Part shown: one piece after another, positions 1 to 10,204 of the stretch | Position numbering within the stretch: position 1 is the stretch's first letter | Layout of the letters: each line of letters starts with the position of its first letter | Assembly: GCA_024195265.1 (NCBI GenBank) | Contig: JAJLRJ010000010.1 | Location: forward strand, 5,077,919-5,141,918 | Source: Dendrophyllia cribrosa | Lineage: Eukaryota; Cnidaria; Anthozoa; Scleractinia; Dendrophylliidae | Reading direction: 5' to 3' | DNA: 64,000 nucleotides | Notes under the pieces: model-generated | The model's input: only the letters and a program-made list of their open reading frames with translations | What the model was told of the DNA's origin: nothing | Databases searched by the model: none | Made by a program: the position numbers and the translations under genes

Positions 1-811
1 TGTATACTCAGTATATATTTTCTGTTCCATTTCTTTACTATCTGTCACACGGTAATTAGTTATATTGTCTATCTTTCTTGTCAAGTTGTAATTAGTTATA
101 CATATGTGTTCCACATTTTTTTTATCACTCTGTAATTTGCCATATTTTACACACCATTGTATCCTCTTGCATTTATATCACACCAACCAGCGGGTTTTGT
201 TACTCGTTTCATCCGATACATGTTCACATTAAAGCGGCTACCGTATATATGTTGTGAGATATGTCACGCAGGCAACAATCGAAGCTAGCCGAGATGCCAG
301 CTGATGAGTTGACAGTATTGTTACGCTCAACTGAGTTTGATAGATAGCTTTTAAAAGTAGCATTTGCTCATATGCTACACAATATTCTCGCTATATCAGC
401 AGAACACATGGCCCTAGTGGGGCCCTATTTTTCCACTTATGGTGGGGGGGGGGGGGGGGGGGGGGGTTACTCAGGTTTAAAAGTGAGAGGGATGTGTGAA
501 TGGATCTAAATCTAAATTTGACCACTCAAGAAACCCCTTGTGCCATAACTAAACCCAGAGAAATCCCGACAGGTTGCAAAAAAATCCCATCTGTTTTTGA
601 TATTAAACAAAAACACTCAAAAAATGTTGAAATGTTAACATAAGTGGAACACTGTATGTGTTTGATGGCTTTTATTTGTTCATTGATAGACCATTTAGTT
701 AAAAGCTTCAAGCAGGGCAATTAGCCACTAAATTATTTGGAGAGGTGCGGTCCTGGTCACTTAAAATTTTTAAATTAATTATTATTTCAAAATTTTTCCT
801 TTGTATTGTAG

Positions 812-882
812 GATTGATGTCAGTCAGCAAGTTACACATTATGGTACAGTCATGTGACATTTATAAAGAGGGTTTATACTCG
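812..882 (+). other. probable 5' UTR exon of gene A
   Basis: A TTGTATTGTAG acceptor and a GTAAGT donor bound 71 nt that recur at 48144-48214 (equal length), 46908-46978 and 39053-39117. The conservation of both splice signals across duplicates supports a noncoding 5' exon. It would splice to 1645, after the CTTTAG acceptor just before the gene A start codon. It holds a small upstream ORF starting at 817 that would end in the next exon before the main ATG. Confidence 0.5.
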
Positions 883-1666
883 GTAAGTACGTATTTTTAT
901 AACGGTTTCTTTTGTGCTGTATGTAAATCAAAAGATTTGTTCAATGAACCCATTTTTACTTACTGGCATTATCCTATTTATGTTCTAAATAATTATCTCA
1001 TTTCCAAGTTGCTCTTAGCCTAAGACTAAGGGCAAAGTGCAAAACCATTCATATGGATATAAGTTTTATTTGCATGTGAAACAAATTCATATCCATATGA
1101 ATGGTTTTCCACTTGGCCTTGGTTTGAAAAGGAGGCTAAGAGCAACTAGGAAATGGGCTGTTGCTTTTTATGTTAAATTCCCACAATACCATTATTAATT
1201 TTACTCGAAAGAGCACTGCCTTTCAATAAGCACCACATTGAAGAGCATCACCCTCAAATTTAAGCTCCGTAGTCAGAAAGCAGAGCTCAATCAATATTAT
1301 CTCGATCTCCAAAATAGCAACTTTTCGAAGAGCCAAAACAATGGAATACATGTAACTCCTTGGGTGCGAGGTTGTCATTCTAGATTAAGTATTATCTTGG
1401 TAATGGCCATGCAGTGACACAGGCGTTGCTGTATTTGCAGTACTGTTGCTGTTATGTTTATTATCTTTGTTATACAGTTGTACCGTATACTTGTAGTACC
1501 TTCTAAAAATATGGGAAATAAAGGAGCACTGCCCTCTAAAGAGTGCTGTCCTCGAAAAAGAATAATTTTCTTATTCTTTCTAAAGTTGTTCATATTAGTT
1601 TTGTAACTTCAGTTATTGATCTTTGTTTTGTTTACATACTTTAGGGAAATCTCTAAATAGGGTTCA

Positions 1667-4600
1667 ATGGCACAGCATCAAGAGCTTAAAAGAAAACAAG
1701 AGACTGTTCAACAGACAGCAAAACATGATGCTCCACCTCCTCTCAGTATTGAACTGCCTAAGAAAAGCGACCTTCCAAATAAGGCCAAACCTTGGAGTGA
1801 TGACCACCTCCCAGTTGACATTCTTTTGGTGACAGTGGAGGACTGTGAGTTCTTGGCTTGCTACGCATACATGAGAAATGCATTTAAAAGTTACCACAGA
1901 GATCTTGGATTTGTTTACTTTGGAAACATGGGTGAAAGTGAAGAGGAGCCACTGAAAGTTGCTTTGATGAGGTACAAACAACTTTTTTGTGCGTTAAAAA
2001 TTAAAGCAGTGCTAGCTGCTTGTGGGGTCATGTTACAAAGACTGCTATTTCTACTAAAATACTGTTATTCTAGCTAAAATTACCAATTAAAATGACTAAA
2101 ATTCAGATGTTAAAATATTAAAGATTTGCACCCTAAATTACCGGTAGTATTAAATTACTCATTTAATATATCCCATAATAGGTGTCTTGAAGACCCTTCG
2201 GGTCCAGGTGGTGCTGTTATTGTTGTTAAAAATGCAGTGATGCAACTCAGACCCAAAGCTATTTATTCTGTTGGCTGCTGCAAGGGCCTGAACCCAGAAG
2301 ACACCAAGTTGGGAGATGTGGTGATATCCTCTAAGATTACAACTGAAGCCTTCAAAATCCCAGTGGGAAGAGATATAACCAACCTTATCAAGAATGCAGC
2401 TGATGGCTGGAATCCGCCATTAAAAAGTGCAGAAGCCCAAGAAGTACAGGTACATTGTGACAGCGAGATCTTGAGTGGCATAGATGTAGACAGTGCTAAA
2501 CGACGTCGTGTGTCAATCTCTGAAGCAATTGCTGCTGAAAGTCAGGGCAAAGGTGAGATTTTTATCATAAATATTGAAGGCTTGGTGGTCAAAAACTACA
2601 TTTAGTATATGATTTTTCATCTGTTTCTTTTCTCAAAAATTGCCAATTTCATTGCAATAAAATTGTTTATCATAAAACGAATATCAAACCTTGTTGAATT
2701 TGCACTAACCTGAAGGAATTTGACGAATCTCAACTGATGAGGCCGTAACTTTCCTTTGGGTGTTCAATTTTTTTCAAACCAGTTTATTTTTTTTGAACCA
2801 GTTTATATTTTTTTCAAACCAGTTTATATTTTTTCAAACCAGTTTATATTTTTTTCAAACCAGTTTATATATTTTTTTCAAACCAACCAGTTTATTATTT
2901 TTTTTCAAACCAGTCTATATTTTTTCAAACCAGTTTATATATTTTTTTCAAACCAGTTTATATATATTTTTCAAACCAGTTCATATTTTTTTTAAAACCA
3001 GTTTATCTTTTTTAAACCAGTTTCTTTTTTTTTGGAACCAGTTTATTTTTTCAAAACAGTTATTTTAACTATAAAAGTTTCTAAATTCCTCAATTTTTCA
3101 ACCTGGAATTCAAGTGGCAGCCAGGTTTGTCAGTCACATGACTGTTATGTGCCCAGCAAGGTGGTACTCCAGATTTGTGGTAGTGACTGCATATTCCGGC
3201 CAAGTAGCCTGTTCCAGGCATTCAGATAGTGGGGAAAGCGCGAATAGTTGTGGAAGGCGCGAAGAAAAGCGAGCGAAAAAAATGCGGGGAGACAAGGGAA
3301 CGCCGGTAAACAAACTCAACAAAAGGTCCTTCCGCCCACTTTTAGACCACCAACTCAGTTGTCAATCATATGTCAATTACAACCAGATTAGATTTCCTGG
3401 GGAATATGACACTTTCAAGATCCACATTGACAAATTCTCTCATATCTCGGTCTGCGTTTCGATGAATGATCATTGTGTACGTTCTTCTGCAAACGAATTG
3501 CCAGTCCATCCTTCGACCTGTCGGTTTTGCCAGAAAAATGTGAAGTGTTCAGGAACCAAAGTTCCGCCTGTCCCTTTTTAGTGTAGTTAAAAATAAGGAT
3601 ATTGTTGCTCGCTCGTTAGGCCACGAACTGGATAAAAGTGAACATGATGTTAGCTGCTGAACATTGGCAAAAACTCATGCCAACATTTCTAAATTATTTT
3701 TGGGGGAAACTGGTGAATCGCAGAGAGCGGGAAAGCGACAAACCTACACAAGATCGCCGACAGGACATACTCTCTCAGAGAAGCGTGCGCCGACAGCTGA
3801 CAGCGCCAGAGAAACGACAACAACTGCGAAATCGCGACGTTCTCTCGCTCTTGCAAGCTCTGATGGGGACCAAAATTCGCTTGGAGTGGCCCCTATTAAC
3901 GACGCGATGGCGAAAAAATTGCGGGGAGACGAGAGAACAAGGTTATTCAAGCAATCTTTCTGTTCTTCGATCGCATCGCGAAGAGATACAATATTCGGGA
4001 AGTCTTTGAGTACATTGTTTACAACGATTTCGATCTCAGCGTCACTCGATGACAGCTGTCTTTCCTCCGCCATATCGCCTTTCTCATCAGCGCTCGAGTG
4101 TCAACAGAAAGTGTCATAATTGACCAATCAGAGGGTATACCGGAATCCGGTATACCGGAACAACCTTTTGTTAAGTTTGTTTACAGGCGTTCCCTCGCCT
4201 CCTCTCCCCAGTCTTCCCGCATTTTTTTTTGCTCGCTTTTCTTTGCGCCCTTCCCCAACTATTCGCGCTTTCCCCACTATCTGAATGCCAAGAACAGGCT
4301 ACCGGCCAAGTAGTTCTGCGAATAAACTGCAACCAAACTTGTTTTACAGTTGTTTTAATATTTAATGCATTGCATTACATTACATAAACCTGGTTATACA
4401 ATAGTCCGCAAAGTGTCCCGGGTTGTATCCAACAAGGCTTCAATTTATTCAATTGATTTCTCATGCACCATGTTTATCGCCTGGCTTTATTGTCATCTTA
4501 TGATGAATAAACAAACATTCATTCTATTCGAGATGTATTGTAATTGTATTGTATTATATATGTAATCTGTAACGTCGTGTTTATTTACTTTACTTTGTAA

Positions 4601-4883
4601 TATTTGTGTTATACAGGACTCTAATCAAACTAGCCAACCTAATTAGATGTTCCTGTTAAAATATTGAATTAAAATAAGAAATTCAATTTCTAATTTTTCT
4701 TTTCGTGTTCTATCATTTAATCCTTTCTGGAAATTTTTAAGGCTTGGAAATTCAGCGTGGGATTTTTTGGAGGTTAAATGTTGGTCCAGGGATTTTTTTG
4801 GGTTTTGTTGGAAGCCCAAGGGATTGTTTGGGTTTTGATTTTTGCCCCCATTCGATCATCCCGGTCACTTGAAATCCGGAGTA

Positions 4884-4915
<32 letters not shown>

Positions 4916-5629
4916 TGGGGTTAAGTGTCACCCTAGCTAAACAATGTTGATTGATTGATTCATCTATTTATTTATCAAGATGGTTGAAGAGAAATGCTGT
5001 TCATGGAACTGTTGTTCAATTAGTACAGTATATTAAATGTTGAACAGATTATTTAAGTACTCAACATAGTTGCATGAAGATCTGATGAGATTGTAAAAAA
5101 ACAGCTGCAATGTTTTGGTGCTACTGATGTTGCAATCACTTAATGACAAAATAACTTAATGATTCAAAAGACAATAAACAATGTCCACACCACAACACAA
5201 AATTTATATAAGCAACTTATACAACCTAGCAAGTGCTTACTATACTGGGGTTTTTGTCCAGTTACATACTGTATATAACTTGATAGTGCATGCAACATTG
5301 CACTTGACCATACCCCACAAACGTTTTTGGTTTAATTTTTTTATCTTTGACCAACCACCCCAATCGCCCCCACCCCACCCCATTGTCTTTGTTTGGTCTG
5401 TTTTGTATAGGTTCTTTAATTTGTTCATAATTATTTTCCGTAGGGATTTTTGTGGCAGCGCATGACCTGAAAATCGAATGCGTGATGGTTAAAGGTATTT
5501 CTCATTTTACCGATGATAGCCACAGTCCAGATAAGTCCTGGAAATCTCATGCTTGTGTGATGGCAGCTTCTCTTGTGTCCAACATGTTAAGTGATCCAGT
5601 TGTTTTTCAAGATTGGCAACACTATGAAG
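1667..5629 (+). CDS. NLR-like gene A, PNP-domain exons 1-3
   Basis: These are the first three coding exons (1667-1971, 2182-2552, 5444-5629) of a PNP-NACHT-LRR receptor. All introns are GT-AG, and the split codons join in phase (AG+G, G+GG). The product begins with a charged ~48-residue leader, then a nucleoside-phosphorylase-like fold: DILLVTVEDCEFLA (51-64), GPGGA (109-113), SVGCCKGL (131-138), KLGDVVISS (144-152), and the helix-strand segment FVAAHDLKIECVMVKGISH (228-246). In this family the domain binds or cleaves nucleosides. Two key positions look altered: the usual EMEG ribose-binding motif reads ESQG (221-224), and the catalytic Ser-Asp reads Ser-His (245-246), so it may be a sensor rather than an enzyme. 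The ATG at 1667 lies 22 nt after a plausible acceptor and is conserved in the 49.5-kb paralogue. Confidence 0.85.
2756..3060. repeat. minisatellite, ~20-bp AAACCAGTTTAT unit
   Basis: About 14 tandem copies of a unit CAAACCAGTTTATATTTTTT lie in the intron between PNP exons 2 and 3. Units differ mainly in T-run length. The open frames through it are a by-product of the repeat. Confidence 0.9.
3205..4301. mobile_element. non-autonomous Mutator-like element (long TIR)
   Basis: The element starts TAGCCTGTTCC and ends AACAGGCTA. Its arms of about 110 bp (3205-3315 and 4190-4301) are inverted copies with few mismatches. A 9-bp direct repeat, CCGGCCAAG, flanks it at 3196-3204 and 4302-4310. Long TIRs with a 9-bp target duplication are the hallmark of MULEs, so the superfamily call is by signature only. 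No transposase frame is visible. A minus-strand frame (4073 to 3744) starting MAEERQLSSSDAEIEI may be captured or ancestral sequence. Confidence 0.8.
4745..4925. repeat. GGGATTTTTTGGG-rich dispersed repeat with C tract
   Basis: A degenerate G/T-rich stretch with repeated GGGATTTTTTGGG and GGGTTTT words runs into TCCCGGTCACTTG and a 29-bp C tract (4884-4912). The same words occur in the opposite orientation at 420-640, 38480-38960, 46410-46800 and 47760-47960, and in the same orientation at 62820-62990. It appears to be an interspersed family that carries a homopolymer tract. Intron 4926-5443 shows nothing else. Confidence 0.5.
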
Positions 5630-5654
5630 GTATGTGAGTAATGTGTCCTGTAAA

Positions 5655-5702
5655 TCCTGGCTGTGACCACCCTCAGTGCCATGCATTGTTCATGGGTGGG
5701 GT
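5655..5702 (+). repeat. SINE 3' fragment
   Basis: This 48-bp stretch (CTGGCTGTGACCACCCTCAG onward to GGGTGGGGTGGGG) is the reverse complement of part of the SINE at 58103-58465. It is a truncated copy in the intron after PNP exon 3. Confidence 0.6.
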
Positions 5703-6444
5703 GGGGGAGATGAGATCAACAATGGACTGATAGCGGCTGCCTGAGGCGCCTTCATAAGCTGACGTCCGATCTCATTCTGATAAGTGTATGACAACAGGAC
5801 TGTTCCTTACTGCATTTTGCTGAGTTGGGAAGGGGGGCGGGGTAGTTTTTTCAGAAAACACACATCACGACTCAGGACAATAATATATATTGTAAGCACG
5901 TGTTTAAAATGCCGATCACCAGTGTAAACATGAATTTCATTTCTTGCCTTGCGGATTAATAAACATTAAATGATCCATGAATAATGAAGGAACCTTGTGA
6001 ATGGAATTCCCGTGTCTTTTGGTACACCCCCGTCCCCCCTCTCTCGGCCAAACATTAGTAAGCATTGCAGTCTGATTGATTTGGTAGTCTCAGAAGTGCC
6101 CAAGGTATTGTTGCCATAGTAACATGTATTGGGTTAGTGCTCCTTACTGCAGTCTGTGTAGCTTTTTAAGGACATACAAATTTTGCTGGGTCGACTGGGG
6201 AGTGTGAAGATATCCAATTTTTTTAATGTAACCACAATAATATTATTGGATTTAGCATCTTCTATACCTCTTGTTCCTCAGTCATCCAAGATTAAACTTT
6301 CAGCTCAGATTTTAACTTTCAGTGTTTTCTTCCAGTAGAAAACTGTTCAGTAATAAATTTCACCATCTGACTTCTACTTATTTTTTTAGTTGAGTCCTTT
6401 GTGTTTATAAATGAGCTGACTAATGTATTAATTTTGCTTAGAGG

Positions 6445-6588
6445 ATATATATGTTGTAGTTAATTTTTTATTTCAGGTAATTTTTATTTTTCCATTGTTT
6501 GTGGGTATGGTAATATATGCTAATGAATTTGAAACAAAGGAAAAACAAATATTACCTGAAATAAAAAATTAACTACAACATATATATA
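6445..6588. mobile_element. foldback MITE (GTTGTAGTTAATTTTTTATTT)
   Basis: Arms of about 36 bp (6445-6480 and 6551-6588) are near-perfect reverse complements around a ~70-nt loop. A second copy begins at 63960 and is cut by the window end, so the insertion predates the gene A/B duplication. Related elements with GTTGTGGTT ends lie at 35679, 41146 and 61223. Confidence 0.75.
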
Positions 6589-6790
6589 AATATATATATA
6601 TATATATTATATATATATATTAGAGTTAAGTTTAATTTATAACTCTGTGGGTAAATTGCCATCAGTCCCAATTCAAAGACTGTATCTATAAGCTTATATT
6701 TGATACCCCATCACGACTTAATTTTTGCAAGTTAATTATATATTTTTATTGCAATGTGGCAGTAAATTTTTGAATCTTTTCTCCTAATAG

Positions 6791-7556
6791 ACATGCAGTC
6801 AGTACAGAAAGAGTCCTCAACCAGTAAAAGGAAGGAAAAGTCACCTTGTTCTACTGCTCAGGACGACAAACATGCAGGTACTATTCAGTGTTTATAAATC
6901 AGAATGAAAATATTGACACTGCAGGGTTTTAATACAACTGACATATAATTTTGTAATACGACATTACAGTCATGACTGCGATGTACTTGGAGCAGTCTCT
7001 TATTTTGAGAATCAAACTTGTAAGTGGTGAAGTTGCCAATTGTGACTATTAAAAAATCTTGCCTTGTATCATTGATTATTAATAGTAATTTACATATTTT
7101 GACATAAAACCTAAGTGGATAGCATGAATTAATGGACCTTTGACATGTTTTGAAAATTTCTTAATTTCTAGACATTATGTAAAAGTTTTTTTTGCGCATG
7201 TTTTATTTTGTGGCGTTGACTGTTTTCTGATGTGTCCTCGCTCCTCTGAGTATGAATCTATTAAATTATTCAACTTTAAAATAATGAAAGATCTTTTTTC
7301 TTTTCTTACAGATTCCGCATGGCTGAAAGAGTGCCAGAGACAGCTGCGAACAATTTATGAGGACATGAACAAAGTTAAAATCGTTCCCTGGGACCAAAAC
7401 TCTGCCGTTCATATTGATGGAATATACACAGAGCTGTCTTGGCTTAAGGATGACAGAACACCCAGAGGAGTGACAAAAGAAAAACTGAAGGACTACACAG
7501 AGATATTTGGCCGTGGAGAGTGTTTTCCAATTCGATCCGGAATTCAAGGGCCACAG
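6791..7556 (+). CDS. gene A linker and pre-NACHT exons (4 and 5)
   Basis: Exon 4 (6791-6877) codes a 29-residue Ser/Lys-rich linker (MQSVQKESSTSKRKEKSP). Exon 5 (7312-7556) codes about 82 residues ending in GIQGPQ. Phases match on both sides: codon GAC spans exons 3/4, GAT spans exons 4/5, and exon 5 ends in phase 0. Exon 5 carries the YTELSWLKDDR and KLKDYTEIF motifs that I recognise as the region just before NACHT in invertebrate NLR-like proteins. No Death or DED fold is visible between the PNP and NACHT parts, where other cnidarian NLRs often have one. Exon 4 is short and low in complexity, so it could be skipped; its 87 nt would keep the frame. Confidence 0.8.
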
Positions 7557-7616
7557 GTTTGTTAGTCTCTGAAACAATTAAGTGGTACCAGCGTTAAACA
7601 AAGTCGATTTGTATAG

Positions 7617-7765
7617 GTAATCACACGGTTTCGAGTTCAATTTGGGATTAATTTGCACGAGTGAGTTTTTGAAAAAGCTCAAAATCGGCGAGTGCAATTT
7701 GAGCTTTTTGAAAAACTGACAAGTGCAAATTAATCCCATATTGAACGAGAAAACCGTATGATTAC
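7617..7765. mobile_element. foldback MITE in gene A intron 5
   Basis: A left arm beginning GTAATCACACGG and a right arm ending CCGTATGATTAC are ~43-nt inverted copies containing GGGATTAATTTGCAC. The element lies between the pre-NACHT and NACHT exons. A short tandem repeat of TTTTGCACTGGTGTTACAC (about 3 units) follows at 7907-7962. Confidence 0.75.
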
Positions 7766-8044
7766 TTATTAATAATTATACCTGAAAAAATTTGCATCCA
7801 TTTTTGTTTGGATTTTTTTTTTTTTTTGCAAAAAATTTTTTGGGGAATTTTTTTTTTTGGGAAATTTTTTGGTAAAAAAAAAAATTTTTTTTTTCGATTT
7901 GTAATTTGCACTGGTGTTACACTTTTTGCACCGGTGTAACACGTTTTGCACTGGTGTTACACTTGAACTGCACTGTTCTTAGCCAATCAGAATCGAGTAA
8001 TTTTTTCATGTATATTATTAATTTATTTATTTTATTTATTTCAG

Positions 8045-10204
8045 GCACCAAAGCGCATTTTGGTTTATGGAAGGCCAGGAATCGGTAAGACTGCTTTTAC
8101 GCAGAAAACTGCCTTTGACTGGTCCCAGCAGCGATTTAAAGAAAAGTTACGAACGCGAACGTTTGAACTTGTACTTCTGGTAAAGTTGCGTGATGTGCGC
8201 AATTGTAAAGATGTTCCTGATATTTTAAAAGCTTCTAAGTTGCTGACTAGTGATGGGGAAATTTCTGTTGACGAACTGTACGAATACGTACGTCAAAGCG
8301 ATCATCAAGACAAAGTCTTACTAATTCTCGATGGGTATGATGAGCTAAGCCCTGTAAACCAATCACTTGTACGCGAAATCTGGGAGAGAAGGCAATTGAG
8401 GGATTGTTGCGTTGTTATAACAACAAGGCAAATGCAAGCTGACGAGTTGAGAGGTCCTAGCGATGCTCAATTTGAAATCAATGGATTTGATAGTGAGCGT
8501 CAAAAAGAGTTCGCTCGTAGATTTTTGAAAGACGACGAAGATGTTCAATCGTTTCTTGCATACTTGAAGCAACACAACCTTAAGAAGTTGGCAGAAATAC
8601 CCCTTCTCTTGCTGATATTATGTTTGCAGTGGCAAGAGAAGGGTCCTAAAGGGGTTCCGACATCACGTGCAAACATTTTCTTTAGCTTCATTCAGACCTT
8701 CTTTGATCACTTGTCTGAAAGAAATTCAGATCCAGAGCTGACGAAAAAAGTAGATGACTACACAGATGAACTCTGCAAGTTAGGAAGCCTAGCATTCGAT
8801 GCCCTTTTGGAAAACTGCCTCTATTTTCCTTTAAGTAAACTACCTGACCGCGATTTAATCAAGAAATTGATTGATGTTGGATTATTTAACATCTTGAATA
8901 TTTCAAATTTAAATCGTGATCAAGGTGTTTTCTTTCTTCACAAATCTCTGCAAGAATATCTAGCAGCATTGTTTCTCAAAGAAGAGCTGTTGTCGAGAAA
9001 AAATCAAAATACATTCTCCCTGTCTAAAGTTGACTCGATTGAAAAGTTCCTCAAAATGGAGGAAGTTTTTTCCTTTGCCTTTGAGATGTCAGGAAAAGCG
9101 GCGAGTAAGATTCTTACACACATAGAGTTTGTAGCAGAAAAGGAAGGTTTGTTAGACGACAACTTCTTAGAAACACCGTCAGGAGAACAAGGAAATTTCC
9201 TAACGCTCTGTGGACAGAGTTTCTCCTGCTGTCCAGCTGACGCGAGACGAGACGTCTTCCCCGCGTTTCTTTCCTGCGTACGAGGTGTTCTATTAATTAA
9301 TTCATCCCAGCTGCATATTATTGCCAACGAGCATTTGCTGACAACTAGCAGCCAACTCAAATATATGTTTATTACTGCAGAAAATAGAGAGCATTTAAAG
9401 GAGGACAATTATAGTGACTTAATTACTGTAGTGGAAGATTTGAATGCAGTTGTTGTTAGCTGTTCGGGGGAAGAGAAAGCATCAGAGTTTCTAAAAAAGC
9501 ATAAATTTCGTCCAGTAGACGAGTTTTTCTTAAAGAAAGAGCAAAAGACCCACCTTTATGTTGCCCGCATTGTAAAATATTTTTCCCTTCCTTTTCCCAC
9601 TGAAATGCTAAAGGAACTCTTAGCCACAACGAAGTCAAATACAATGGAGGACAGAAAACGTAATGGCGTCGAGTCAAACAAACAAGAAAACACAACCGGT
9701 TTGCGTTTAACCAAGAACTGTGACAGGAACTTTTATCCTAATCATTGCTTGTCAATGGTTTGGTACATTAATGCTATTGATGTGGATAGGTCAGTGATAG
9801 AAGTTCTTACAGATGCACTGTCTCTTGTTACCGCACCACGAGTGATATTGGTTCATGGTAAAGATGCTGACGCGTGTGATGCTGAGTTGGCAGAGATTTT
9901 CATCAAGAAAATCAATTTCACGAACAGACTGGAGACATTATCACTTATGCAGATCAATTTGACAGCAAATGAAGCTGCTGTTATCTGCAAATCATTGAAT
10001 AAAGTTCCTAACTTGTCTTGGCTCAACTTGTCATTAAACCCTCTTCTTGGTGAAGGTGTCAGTTTTGTAGCTCAACACCTGAGATGTGTTCCTGACCTGG
10101 AGAAACTGGGGCTTAGAGGTGTTAAAATGTCAAGTAAACAAATACACGATTTGTATGCAGCTGTTCATCACAGCAAAATCTCTTATTTGTACTCATCCTA
10201 CCAC
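8045..10204 (+). CDS. gene A NACHT-LRR exon (6)
   Basis: This single 720-codon exon opens in phase 0 after the AG at 8043-8044 and ends at a GTAAGT donor at 10205. The model protein has Walker A GRPGIGKT at about residues 407-414 and a Walker B-like VLLILDGYDEL at about 489-499. The sensor-like VVITTR follows, then the IPLLLLILCLQW winged-helix segment and the LHKSLQEYLAALFLKEEL motif typical of NACHT proteins. A divergent helical region follows, and the last ~130 codons contain leucine-rich repeats (LETLSLMQINLTANEAAV, LSWLNLSLNPLLGEGV, LEKLGLRGVKMSSKQI). NACHT ATPases oligomerise on ligand sensing and act in innate immunity or cell death; the ligand here is unknown. The reading frame runs 150 nt past the donor to a stop at 10352-10354, so an intron-retention form is possible. 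Confidence 0.92.
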
